This document shows, piece by piece, positions 35,011 to 42,381 of a stretch of DNA of 48,011 bases (positions are counted from its first letter, which is position 1; the number at the start of each line of letters is the position of its first letter). The DNA lies in assembly GCA_035759925.1 (NCBI GenBank), contig DASTTY010000049.1:1-48011 (forward strand). Direction: 5' to 3'. Below the pieces are notes generated by a model. That model saw only the letters and a list, made by a program, of their open reading frames with translations, had not been told where the DNA came from and ran no database searches. The position numbers and the translations under genes are program-made. Source of the stretch: RHKX01 sp035759925 (GTDB lineage: Bacteria; Actinomycetota; Thermoleophilia; Solirubrobacterales; 70-9).

Positions 35011-35682
35011 ATGGAGCGGCGAGGCGGATGGATCGGCAGCGCGACCGACCGGGATGCGGTCGGTCCGCCGTCGCTGCTGTCGGCGGTCGGCGGCTGGCTC
35101 GGCATCGCCGAAGCGACCCTGCCGTTCATCGCCTTCACGATCGTCTGGACTGCGAGCGGGCGCGACATCCTCGTCGGCGGGATCGTCGCGGTGGCGATCA
35201 GCGCCGTCCTCGCGATGGCGAGGCTGCTGCGCAGGCAGACGACCCAGTTCGCGCTCTCGGGGGTGCTCGGGGTCGCGTTCGGGGCTTTCGTCGCCTCGCG
35301 GACCGGCAAGGCCGAGGACTTCTTCCTGCCCGGCATCCTCATCAACGCCGGCTCGGCGACCGTCTATCTGGTCTCGATCCTGGTCCGGCGACCGTTGCTC
35401 GGCCTGATCGTCTCGACGATCACCGGCGAGGGGCGCGCCTGGTACCGCGACCCCGAGCGGCGGCTCGCCTATACGAAGGCGAGCTGGATCTGGGTCGGCC
35501 TGTTCTGCTTCCGCCTTTCGATCCAGCTCCCGCTCTACCTGTCGGGACTGGTCGGGCCGCTCGCGGTCGCCCGGGTCGTGACCGGGATCCCGCTCTTCGC
35601 GCTCGGCGTCTGGCTCTCCTACCTGCTGCTGCGGAGCACGCTGCCCGAGCTCCGCCCTCGAGCCGAGTCGACCGTTCCTTGA
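35011..35682 (+). CDS. DUF3159-family membrane protein
   Basis: Membrane protein of 223 residues with about six helices. The segments GGWLGIAEATLPFIAFTIVW, ARLLRRQTTQFALSGVLGVAFGAF and AEDFFLPGILINAGSATVYLVSILVRRPLLGLIV match the actinobacterial DUF3159 family, whose role is unknown. The ATG at 35011 follows the shared palindromic promoter by nine bases. It overlaps the downstream EamA transporter gene by four bases (TTGA, 35679-35682), implying joint production of two membrane proteins. Confidence 0.86.
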   Translation: MERRGGWIGSATDRDAVGPPSLLSAVGGWLGIAEATLPFIAFTIVWTASGRDILVGGIVAVAISAVLAMARLLRRQTTQFALSGVLGVAFGAFVASRTGKAEDFFLPGILINAGSATVYLVSILVRRPLLGLIVSTITGEGRAWYRDPERRLAYTKASWIWVGLFCFRLSIQLPLYLSGLVGPLAVARVVTGIPLFALGVWLSYLLLRSTLPELRPRAESTVP

Positions 35683-36539
35683 GCGCCCGTGCTTGGACGT
35701 CCTTCGCGGTCGTCTCGGTGCTCTGGGGCATCCCCTACCTGTTCATCAGCATCGCCGTCGACCACGGCATCTCCCCCGGCTTCCTCGCCTGGTCGCGGGT
35801 CCTGCTCGGCGCCCTCGTCCTGCTGCCGTTCGTCTGGCGAGCCGGGCTGGTCGGCTCGCTCCGCCCCCACTGGCGCTGGCTGCTCGTCTACGCGATCGTC
35901 GAGATCTCGATCCCGTTCCCGCTGATCGCGTTCGGGGAAGAGCATGTCAGCTCGTCCGTCGCCGCGATCCTGATCGCGGCTACGCCGCTGATCGTCGCGG
36001 TGCTCGCCTATGCGTTCGACCACACCGAGCGGGTCGCGGGGCGGCGGCTCGCCGGCCTGTTCGCCGGCTTCGCGGGAGTCGTCGCGCTGGTCGGAGTCGA
36101 CATCGCCGGCGACCGCGACGAAGTGATCGGCACGATCGCGATCCTGGTCGCGGCGATCGGCTACGCGCTCGGGCCGATGACGCTGCAGTCGAAGCTCTCC
36201 ACCCTCGAGCCGCGGGTGGTGATGGCCGGCGCCCTCGCCGTCGCGGCGGTCCTGCTCGCGCCGCTCGCCGCGCTCACCGCTCCCGACGCAGCCCTCCAGA
36301 CCGAGGCGGTCGCATCGATCCTCGTCCTCGGGATCTTCTGCACCGCCGCCGCCTTCGTCCTCTTCGGTGCGCTCGTGATCGACGTCGGCGCGTCGCGGGC
36401 GCTCGTCATCACCTACGTGGCGCCGGTCGTCGCGCTGGTCGCCGGGATCGTCGTGCTCAGCGAGTCGCCCGGGGTCGGGACGCTGATCGGCCTGCCGCTG
36501 ATCCTCGGCGGCTCCTGGCTGGCGACCGGCGCCGACTAG
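35679..36539 (+). CDS. EamA/DMT-superfamily transporter
   Basis: Ten-helix drug/metabolite transporter of 286 residues made of two EamA repeats (about 5-135 and 143-284). Typical marks are WGIPYLFISIAVDHGISPGFLAWSRVLLGALVLLPF in the first repeat and YVAPVVALVAGIVVLSESPGVGTLIGLPLILGGSWL in the second. Export of an amino acid or metabolite is inferred. The start is TTG at 35679, fused to the stop of the DUF3159 gene; any longer reading would lie inside that gene. A strong hairpin begins six bases after the stop. Confidence 0.88.
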   Translation: MSARAWTSFAVVSVLWGIPYLFISIAVDHGISPGFLAWSRVLLGALVLLPFVWRAGLVGSLRPHWRWLLVYAIVEISIPFPLIAFGEEHVSSSVAAILIAATPLIVAVLAYAFDHTERVAGRRLAGLFAGFAGVVALVGVDIAGDRDEVIGTIAILVAAIGYALGPMTLQSKLSTLEPRVVMAGALAVAAVLLAPLAALTAPDAALQTEAVASILVLGIFCTAAAFVLFGALVIDVGASRALVITYVAPVVALVAGIVVLSESPGVGTLIGLPLILGGSWLATGAD

Positions 36540-36545
36540 ATGGTT

Positions 36546-36581
36546 GATTCTGAATCCCCGCGTGCGTGGGGGTTTGGAATC
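36546..36581. terminator. 14-bp hairpin terminator
   Basis: GATTCTGAATCCCC (36546-36559) pairs with GGGGGTTTGGAATC (36568-36581) over 14 positions (three G/U), loop of 8 nt. An overlapping second inverted repeat, ATCGATCA / TGATCGAT (36579-36586 and 36593-36600), could form instead. It lies between the convergent EamA and EVE genes. Confidence 0.65.
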
Positions 36582-36610
36582 GATCATCGAGGTGATCGAT
36601 CCGAGGCGCG

Positions 36611-37081
36611 TCAGGCGGCCGAGCCGACCGCGGCGCGCATCCGCTCCTCGAGCAGTGCGGCGTCGCCGGGCGAGATCGTCCGGAGCTGCCCCTGGAACGC
36701 GAGGTGCCAGTGCTCGGCGGGCCACTTGCCGAGGTGCTCGAGCTCGCCGAGCAACGACTCGGCCGGGACGAAGTCCTCCTCGGCGAGGACGAGGACTGGC
36801 TCGGCCTCGACCCGCCACGGGTAGTCCTCGGGTGCCTTCTTCTTGCCCTGCGGCCAGATCGGCCCCCGGTCCTCGAACATCGGCGACAGGACCCGGGCGA
36901 TGGCACCGAACGCCTGCACGCCGGTGACGTAGAAGACGACCAGATCGCCGGGCTGGAACTGCTCGGCCTGGCGGATCCGGCGCTCCTTCAGCCCGATCAC
37001 GTCGAAGCCGCGCTCGACGTTGATCCTGAGGTTCTCCAGCGAACCGGTCAGGATCCAGGTCTTCGCGGGCGCGTCCGTCAT
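36611..37081 (-). CDS. EVE-domain (PUA-like) protein
   Basis: Cytoplasmic protein of 156 residues built almost entirely of an EVE domain: TWILTGSLENLRINVERGFDVIGLKERR, a central QPGDLVVFYVTGVQAFGAIARV strand pair, and PWRVEAEPVLVL. EVE domains belong to the PUA-like group that reads modified bases in nucleic acids and often occur with restriction systems; no such system is next to it here. The ATG at 37081 is chosen over 37093 because a TATGAT box lies seven bases upstream and overlaps the more distal ATG. Confidence 0.86.
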   Translation of the reverse strand: MTDAPAKTWILTGSLENLRINVERGFDVIGLKERRIRQAEQFQPGDLVVFYVTGVQAFGAIARVLSPMFEDRGPIWPQGKKKAPEDYPWRVEAEPVLVLAEEDFVPAESLLGELEHLGKWPAEHWHLAFQGQLRTISPGDAALLEERMRAAVGSAA

Positions 37082-37088
37082 CGCGGCG

Positions 37089-37094
37089 ATCATA
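37089..37094 (-). promoter_or_regulatory. -10 box, leaderless promoter of the EVE gene
   Basis: TATGAT on the minus strand, 7 nt before ATG 37081. It is the closest match to TATAAT in the window and rules out the in-frame ATG at 37093. Confidence 0.6.
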
Positions 37095-37195
37095 GGCGTC
37101 CCCAGCCGCCGAGATCGGATCTACAGCGCGCCGACGGGATCTGCCCCCGGCTAAAGCCTGACACTAGAGTTGTCGATCCCACCCCCACCACTCAC

Positions 37196-37201
37196 GGAGA
37201 G
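37196..37201 (+). promoter_or_regulatory. Shine-Dalgarno sequence that fixes a TTG start
   Basis: GGAGAG, 6 nt before the TTG at 37208, which begins the signal peptide of the secreted lipase-like protein. Confidence 0.5.
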
Positions 37202-37207
37202 CTCCGC

Positions 37208-38428
37208 TTGCACGCCCTGCCCATCGACCCGACCCGATTCCGCGCGCTGATCGTCGCCGCGATCCTCGCGCTGGCCGCGGCCGTGCTCGTCGCCTCGGCC
37301 GAGTCGGCGGATGCTGCCGGCAGGAAGGGCCCCGCCGGCGGCGCCTTCTACAAGGGCCCGAAGCAGACTCCGAAGGGGCACGGCAAGCTGATCTGGCAGC
37401 GCAACGCGACGAAGCTGACGCCGATCGCCGGCGCCCGGCTCAACAAGACGATCCTCTACACGTCGCGGAGCCCGGCGGGCGATCGGATCGTCGTCTCGGG
37501 CTCGGTCAGCGTCCCGAAGGGCAAGGCGCCGAAGGGCGGCTGGCCGGTGATCAGCTGGGCGCACGGGACGACCGGCGCCGCCGACGCCTGCGCGCCGACC
37601 AGGATCCGCCCGAACAGCGTCATGGCCCCGTACGTCGCCTATGTCCACCCCCAGATGGAGGACTGGGTCAGGGCCGGCTACGCGGTCGTCGCCACCGACT
37701 ATCAGGGGCTCGGCACCCCGGGCCCGCATCCGTACCTGGTCGGCGAGGCGGAAGGCCGGAGCGTCGTCGACATCGTCTCCGCCGCCCGCCAGCTCGTCCC
37801 CAGCCTCGGCAAGCGGTTCCTGATCGCCGGCCATTCCCAGGGCGGGCAGTCGTCGCTGTTCGCGGCGAGCCTCGCCGATGAGTGGGCGCCGAAGCTGAAG
37901 CTGCGCGGCACCGTCGCCTACGCGCCCGCTTCGCACCTCAGCGAGCAGGCGAAGTTCCTGCCCTCGCTGACGACCCCGAGCGGCCTATCGGCGCTGGTGA
38001 CGCTGATCTTCAAGGGCGCGTCGACCGCCTCCGACGATCTCAAGCCCGGCAAGTTCCTCACTGCCGAGGCGAAAGCGCTCTACCCGCAGACCGAGCAGCT
38101 CTGCCTGGCGCAGCTCGCCGAGAGCGACAGCCTCGGCGGCCTCGCACCCGCCGACCTGCTCCGCGGCAGCGCCGATCTGGACCCGCTCTACAGCGTCCTC
38201 GACGACATGAACCCCGCGGTCGAGATCGGCCCGCCGGTCCTGCTCGCCCAGGGCGGCGCCGACACGACCGTCTTCCCGACGTTCACCGACATGCTCAACG
38301 GCGAGCTCGACAAGCTCGGGGACGAGGTCACCTACAAGACCTATCCCGGCGTCAACCACGGCGCGATCGTCGCAGCGGCCGAAGCCAACGCGCTCAGCTT
38401 CTTCGAGAAGCGCCTGCCGCCGAAGTAG
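37208..38428 (+). CDS. Secreted alpha/beta hydrolase, secretory-lipase-like
   Basis: Exported hydrolase of 406 residues. The signal peptide spans ~1-36 (RFRALIVAAILALAAAVLVASAESADA). The mature protein has the alpha/beta hydrolase elements PVISWAHGTTGAADACAP (oxyanion region), the nucleophile Ser in IAGHSQGGQSSL, Asp in GGADTTVFP and His in PGVNHGAIV, the order seen in secretory lipases and tannase-like esterases. It probably cleaves lipid or polymer esters outside the cell. TTG at 37208 is chosen from the signal peptide and a GGAGAG site six bases upstream; a TAGAGT box at 37165-37170 may be its -10. Divergent from the EVE gene. Confidence 0.87.
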   Translation: MHALPIDPTRFRALIVAAILALAAAVLVASAESADAAGRKGPAGGAFYKGPKQTPKGHGKLIWQRNATKLTPIAGARLNKTILYTSRSPAGDRIVVSGSVSVPKGKAPKGGWPVISWAHGTTGAADACAPTRIRPNSVMAPYVAYVHPQMEDWVRAGYAVVATDYQGLGTPGPHPYLVGEAEGRSVVDIVSAARQLVPSLGKRFLIAGHSQGGQSSLFAASLADEWAPKLKLRGTVAYAPASHLSEQAKFLPSLTTPSGLSALVTLIFKGASTASDDLKPGKFLTAEAKALYPQTEQLCLAQLAESDSLGGLAPADLLRGSADLDPLYSVLDDMNPAVEIGPPVLLAQGGADTTVFPTFTDMLNGELDKLGDEVTYKTYPGVNHGAIVAAAEANALSFFEKRLPPK

Positions 38429-38437
38429 CGGCGGGCC

Positions 38438-38449
38438 CGGCGCCGGGGG
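38438..38449. terminator. Self-complementary GC block between convergent genes
   Basis: CCCGGCGCCGGG is a perfect 12-bp palindrome in the 21-bp gap between the lipase and ABC-F gene ends. As a palindrome without loop it would form only a short stem, so its role as a terminator is doubtful. Confidence 0.3.
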
Positions 38450-40366
38450 TCAACCCGGCCCGCTCGGGCTGAGCGAGCCCTCCGCCTCCTCGAGCTGTTC
38501 GTAGAGGTCCTGGACGGCCCTGGTGGCGGCCTCGTGGCGCTCGGTCGCGCGCCGCGAGCGCCCCGGGCTCGCCCAGGCAGCGGGATCGGCGAGCTCGTCC
38601 TCGACGGCGCGCAGCTCAGCTTCGGCCCGTTCGATCTCGCGCTCGATCGTCGCGACCCGGCGGAGCGCGTTCTTGGAGGGGCCGGCGGGCCGGGTCCGCG
38701 CGGCTGCCGCGGACGTCCGCGCCGGGCGTGCGGCGGCCTGTGCCCGCTCGCGCTCCCGAGCCTCGCGCTGGTCGCGATCGCGCTGGTACTCCGCCCAGCC
38801 GCTCAGGTGGCTGCGCAGCTCGCCGTCCTCGCAGACCACGGTCCGCGTCCCGACCGCCTCGAGCAGGGCACGGTCGTGGGAGACGAGGATCACCGCTCCC
38901 TCGAACTCGAGCAGCGCGTCCTCGAGCGCCTCGCGGCTCTCGATGTCGAGATGGTTGGTCGGCTCGTCGAGGATCAGCACGTTCGCCCCCGAGGCGACGA
39001 GGATCGCCAGCGAGAGCCGCCGCTGCTCGCCGCCGGAGATGTCGGCGAGCCGCTTGTCGACGTCGCGGCCCGAGAACAGGAAGCCGCCGAGGAGGTCGCG
39101 CGCCTTCTGGCCGCTCAGGCCGGTGCCGCGCTGGAGCGCTTCGAGGACCGTCCCCTCCCCCGCCGCCGTGTCGGCGTGCTGGGACAGGTAGCCGATCGCG
39201 ACGTTGTGGCCGACCGCGAGCTTGCCGGCCGCCGGCTGCCGCCGTCCCGCCAGCGTCTCGATCAGGGTCGTCTTGCCGGCCCCGTTCGGGCCGACGACGA
39301 CGATGTGCTCGCCGCGCTCGACCCGCAGCGTTCCGCTCTCGATCAAGGTGCGCCCCGGTACTTCGATCCGCGCCTCCTCCATCTTCAGCACGAACTTCCC
39401 GGCCCGGGCCGGCGGCGGGAACGAGAAGCGCAGCGTGCGACCGGCCGCCGGGTCCCGGGTGACCGCATCGGCCTTGATCCGTTCGATCTGCTTGACCCGC
39501 GATTGCGCCTGCCGCGCCTTCGTCGCCTTGTAGCGGAAGCGCTCGACGAATCGTTCCATCCGCGCGATCTCGGCTTGCTGGCGCTCGATCGCCTTGCCGA
39601 GCGCGATCTCGCGCGCTGCCTGCTCGGTCCGCCAGGCGTGCCACGGGCCGGAGAAGTAGCGACCGCGGCCCGCCTCGAGCTCGAGCACCGAGGTCCCGAC
39701 CGCCTCGAGGAACCAGCGGTCGTGGGCGACGAGGACGACGGCGGCGTCGAGATCCGTGAGATAGCCCTCGAGCCACTCGAGTGCCGGGATGTCGAGATGG
39801 TTGGTCGGCTCGTCGAGGAGCAGGAGCTCGGGGCGGGTGGCCAGCGCGCGCGCCAGCGACGCCCGGGTCAGCTCGCCGCCCGAGAAGGTGAGGAGCCGCC
39901 GCTCGGCGTGCTCGTCGCTGAAGCCGAGGCCGGCGAGCACGGCGAGCACCTGATCGCGCCAGCGGTAGCCGCCGGCGAGCTCGAGGCGAGCCTGGGCGTC
40001 GGCGTAGGCGGCCATCGTCTCCTCGGAGTGGTCGCCGCTGGACATCGCCCGCTCGAGGCCGGCGAGGCGCTTCTCCAGTGCGATCACGTCGGCGCGGCCC
40101 GAGAAGACGTAGTCGCCGAGGGTCATCTCGGGGTCCCGCGGCGGGCGCTGGTCGTGGAGCGCCACCCGGGCGCCCTTCTCGAGCGAGAGCCCGCCCGAGT
40201 CCGGAGTCAGCTCACCCGCGAGGATCCGCAGCAGGGTCGACTTGCCGGCGCCGTTTCGGCCCGACAGGGTCATCCGCTCGCGCCGCTCGAGCTTGAACGA
40301 GACATCGGCGAACAGCGGGTTGCCGCCGACGTGGATGCCGAGGTTCGATGCGATCGCTACCGCCAT
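38450..40366 (-). CDS. ABC-F family ATPase (ribosome-associated)
   Basis: Soluble protein of 638 residues with two ABC domains and no membrane segment, the ABC-F layout (EttA/Uup/Vga-like) that acts on the ribosome E site. First domain: Walker A GRNGAGKSTLLR, signature TFSGGELTRASLA, Walker B ELLLLDEPTNHLDI. Then a charged P-site tip linker (about 245-300, RFRYKATKARQAQSRVKQIERI), and the second domain: GPNGAGKTTLIE, ISGGEQRRLSLA, VLILDEPTNHLDI. A C-terminal coiled coil (about 545-630) resembles the DNA-binding end of Uup. Role in translation or antibiotic protection is inferred. ATG at 40366 follows a TATCTT box by seven bases. Confidence 0.93.
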   Translation of the reverse strand: MAVAIASNLGIHVGGNPLFADVSFKLERRERMTLSGRNGAGKSTLLRILAGELTPDSGGLSLEKGARVALHDQRPPRDPEMTLGDYVFSGRADVIALEKRLAGLERAMSSGDHSEETMAAYADAQARLELAGGYRWRDQVLAVLAGLGFSDEHAERRLLTFSGGELTRASLARALATRPELLLLDEPTNHLDIPALEWLEGYLTDLDAAVVLVAHDRWFLEAVGTSVLELEAGRGRYFSGPWHAWRTEQAAREIALGKAIERQQAEIARMERFVERFRYKATKARQAQSRVKQIERIKADAVTRDPAAGRTLRFSFPPPARAGKFVLKMEEARIEVPGRTLIESGTLRVERGEHIVVVGPNGAGKTTLIETLAGRRQPAAGKLAVGHNVAIGYLSQHADTAAGEGTVLEALQRGTGLSGQKARDLLGGFLFSGRDVDKRLADISGGEQRRLSLAILVASGANVLILDEPTNHLDIESREALEDALLEFEGAVILVSHDRALLEAVGTRTVVCEDGELRSHLSGWAEYQRDRDQREARERERAQAAARPARTSAAAARTRPAGPSKNALRRVATIEREIERAEAELRAVEDELADPAAWASPGRSRRATERHEAATRAVQDLYEQLEEAEGSLSPSGPG

Positions 40367-40373
40367 CGGGATC

Positions 40374-40379
40374 AAGATA
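40374..40379 (-). promoter_or_regulatory. -10 box, leaderless promoter of the ABC-F gene
   Basis: TATCTT on the minus strand, 7 nt before ATG 40366. Confidence 0.55.
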
Positions 40380-40403
40380 CGGGGGCACCGATGGCCGGCG
40401 AGA

Positions 40404-40441
40404 TGCAGATCGACCCCGCCAGAGCAGGGCAATCTGCAGTT
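40404..40441. repeat. Second copy of the CAATCTGCAGTT element
   Basis: CAATCTGCAGTT (40430-40441) is identical to the minus strand of 31693-31704. Here ATCTGCA (40432-40438) can pair with TGCAGAT (40404-40410) around a 21-nt loop. It lies between two divergent genes, so unlike the first copy it is not a terminator for a gene end. Confidence 0.45.
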
Positions 40442-40471
40442 CCGACGCCCGATGGCGGCCGGGGCGCCGTC

Positions 40472-40477
40472 TAGGCT
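40472..40477 (+). promoter_or_regulatory. -10 box upstream of the DUF6159 gene
   Basis: TAGGCT, 9 nt before the ATG at 40487; no ribosome site lies between. Confidence 0.45.
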
Positions 40478-40486
40478 CACTGCCGC

Positions 40487-41335
40487 ATGAGTCGGATCAA
40501 GCGCGGCTGGGGGCTGACCAAGAAGAGCTGGGGAGTCCTGACCGGCAACCGGCAGCTCCTCGCGTTCCCGCTCTACGGCGGCATCGCGACGACGTTGATG
40601 GCGATCATCGTGGTCGGGCCCGGCCTCTACCTGATCGACGACGGCAAGGTCGCTCCCGGGGCGCCGCTCGTCGTCATCGGCCTCTACCTGCTCGCCCTGA
40701 TCGGGACCTACTTCAGCGTCGGGCTCGCGGCCTGCGCCGACATGATCTTCCACGGCCGCGACGCGCGGTTCAGCGACGGGACCGCGGTCGCGCGGAGCCG
40801 GTTCGGCAAGATCGCCGGCTGGGCGCTCGTCTCGACCGTGATCGCGACGATCATCGGCTTTCTCGAGGACAAGGGCGGAATCGCCGGCGCGATCTTCGGC
40901 CGGTTCCTGCAGCTCGGCTGGTCGCTGATCACGTTCCTCGCCGTCCCGGTCATCGCCCTCGAGGGCACCGGCCCGTTCGAGACGCTGAAGCGATCGGCTT
41001 CGCTGTTCCGGCAGCGCTGGGGCGAGCAGATCACCGGCAACGTCGCGATCGGCGGGTTCGTCTTCCTGATCGGGCTGATCCCGGCCGCGCTCCTGATCGT
41101 CGGCGGGATCCTGCTCTGGGCCTCGACCGGCGTCGGCGGCGCGATCCTGGTCGGGCTCGGCGTGATCGTCCTCGCGATCGCGCTCCTCATCCAGTCCGCG
41201 CTCTCGGGGATCTTCGGCGTCGCCCTCTACCGCTACGCGCTCGAGGGCGAGACCGTCGGCGGGTTCACCTCGGACGAGTTCGAGTCGGTCGTCCGCCCCA
41301 AGGGCGCCGACGGCACTCGCCCGGCGACGATCTGA
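40487..41335 (+). CDS. DUF6159-like membrane protein
   Basis: Membrane protein of 282 residues with about six helices (including ~26-49, ~60-85, ~105-125, ~140-160, ~183-206, ~215-245). It begins with IKRGWGLTKKSWGVLTGNRQLLAFPLYGG, and the middle has VPVIALEGTGPFETLKRSASLFRQRWGEQITGN, hallmarks of a family found in actinobacteria, archaea and others as DUF6159. Function is unknown. The gene is divergent from ABC-F and has a promoter box nine bases before its ATG. It ends 14 bp from the universal stress protein gene, which converges on it. Confidence 0.85.
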   Translation: MSRIKRGWGLTKKSWGVLTGNRQLLAFPLYGGIATTLMAIIVVGPGLYLIDDGKVAPGAPLVVIGLYLLALIGTYFSVGLAACADMIFHGRDARFSDGTAVARSRFGKIAGWALVSTVIATIIGFLEDKGGIAGAIFGRFLQLGWSLITFLAVPVIALEGTGPFETLKRSASLFRQRWGEQITGNVAIGGFVFLIGLIPAALLIVGGILLWASTGVGGAILVGLGVIVLAIALLIQSALSGIFGVALYRYALEGETVGGFTSDEFESVVRPKGADGTRPATI

Positions 41336-41349
41336 TCAGTTCACTCGTC

Positions 41350-41781
41350 TCACTTGTCGCGCGGTGACGGGATGCAGAGCACCGGGCAGGCGGCGAGATG
41401 GAGCAGCTTCTGGGTGACGCTGCCGAGGATCACGCCGGCGAGCGCGGAATGGCCGCGGGTGCCGACGACGATCAGATCGGCGCCGGTCTCCTCGGCGACG
41501 TCGGCCAGCGAGCGCGCGGGACCGCCGAGGACGATCGCCTCGGTGCGGACGTCGGTGTCGATGCCCTGATCGCGAAGTCCCGCCGCCTGCTTCTCGACCG
41601 CCGCCTTGACCTCGGGCTCGTCGGCGTGCAGGGGCGCCATGTCGCCCTTTGCGGCGATGCGCTCGACGACGTGGCAGAGCACCACCGAGGCGTCGTAGCG
41701 CTTGGCGACGTCGGTGGCCGCCTCGAGTGCCCGGGCGGACCCCGGTGAACCGTCAATCCCTACGACGATCTTGCTCGACAT
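41350..41781 (-). CDS. Universal stress protein (UspA family)
   Basis: Single-domain UspA protein of 143 residues. It starts with the strand KIVVGIDGSPGSARALEAA and carries the ATP-binding motif G2xG9xG(S/T) as GTRGHSALAGVILGS, so it is probably an ATP-binding type acting in stress or dormancy. A GGGAGAG ribosome site stands before the ATG. The ~140-bp upstream region contains a GCCCGC-CGGT-GCGGGC hairpin (41825-41840), so the transcript may have a structured leader. Confidence 0.92.
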   Translation of the reverse strand: MSSKIVVGIDGSPGSARALEAATDVAKRYDASVVLCHVVERIAAKGDMAPLHADEPEVKAAVEKQAAGLRDQGIDTDVRTEAIVLGGPARSLADVAEETGADLIVVGTRGHSALAGVILGSVTQKLLHLAACPVLCIPSPRDK

Positions 41782-41824
41782 CTGCTGCTCTCCCTTGTTG
41801 TTCGACGCTGCCGATCATTCCGGG

Positions 41825-41840
41825 GCCCGCCGGTGCGGGC
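41825..41840 (-). promoter_or_regulatory. Hairpin in the leader region of the universal stress gene
   Basis: GCCCGC (41825-41830) and GCGGGC (41835-41840) form a perfect 6-bp stem with a CGGT loop, about 45-60 bases upstream of the UspA start. It may be in the leader or belong to upstream termination. Confidence 0.3.
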
Positions 41841-41887
41841 ATCCGGGCCTGTCGCGCAACCTTCGCGGTAGGTGCCACCTCGCGCAA

Positions 41888-41904
41888 TCCGTAGAAACTA
41901 CGGA
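41888..41904 (-). terminator. Terminator of the SDR-lipocalin operon
   Basis: TCCGTAG and CTACGGA form a perfect 7-bp stem with a 3-nt loop, beginning 19 bases after the lipocalin-like stop codon on the minus strand. Confidence 0.6.
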
Positions 41905-41922
41905 GGGAGGGCGAGAGGCGGC

Positions 41923-42381
41923 TCAAGCGCGCCGGCGCCAGCGCAGCACCGAGCTGGCCTCCGATCCGGCGGTCACGACCGGCTGGGTGCGGAGCGTCAG
42001 GACGTCGCCGTCGAGTCGGTAGGAGCGTCGCTTGTCCATCCCGGCCTGGTCGGGATGGAGCGCCTGCTCGACGTGATGGACGACCGTCCCCGGCTCCGGC
42101 ACCGAGAAGCGGCCGGCGTAGGCGTTGTAGGTCCGGTAGGCGGCAGCCTGGCCGGCGTCGTCGCCGGCGGCGAGGTCCCGCGATCCGAGCGGCACCCGCC
42201 CGTCATAGGAGATCTGCACCGCCATCCGACCCGACGGCAGATAGATCAGATCGCCGCTGGGCTCGACGCCGCCGTGGGCGACCGGGGCGCCGGCTGCGTC
42301 CTCACCCGTCCACGCCTCGAGCGCCCAGTGGCCGAGCAGGCCTCTGGCGGCGGCGGGCAGGTCGGCGGCGGCGTCGCTCAG
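41923..42381 (-). CDS. Lipocalin-like domain protein, probable CTG start
   Basis: Small protein of 152 residues matching the lipocalin_5 pattern: LLGHWALEAW at the N-terminus, SGDLIYLPSGRMAVQIS, then YNAYAGRFSVPEPGTVVHHVEQALHPDQAG and a final YRLDGDVLTLRT strand. Such domains bind small hydrophobic ligands; the partner SDR suggests a lipid or polyketide compound. The first conventional start, ATG 42225, would delete the first two strands. No ATG, GTG or TTG lies upstream in frame, but a CTG at 42381 overlaps the SDR stop codon as CTGA, and I take it as the start. Confidence 0.78.
   Translation of the reverse strand: MSDAAADLPAAARGLLGHWALEAWTGEDAAGAPVAHGGVEPSGDLIYLPSGRMAVQISYDGRVPLGSRDLAAGDDAGQAAAYRTYNAYAGRFSVPEPGTVVHHVEQALHPDQAGMDKRRSYRLDGDVLTLRTQPVVTAGSEASSVLRWRRRA

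Noticed and set aside
37082..37093. Upstream ATG (37093) for the EVE-domain gene
   Set aside because: It lies inside the TATGAT promoter box that perfectly positions ATG 37081.
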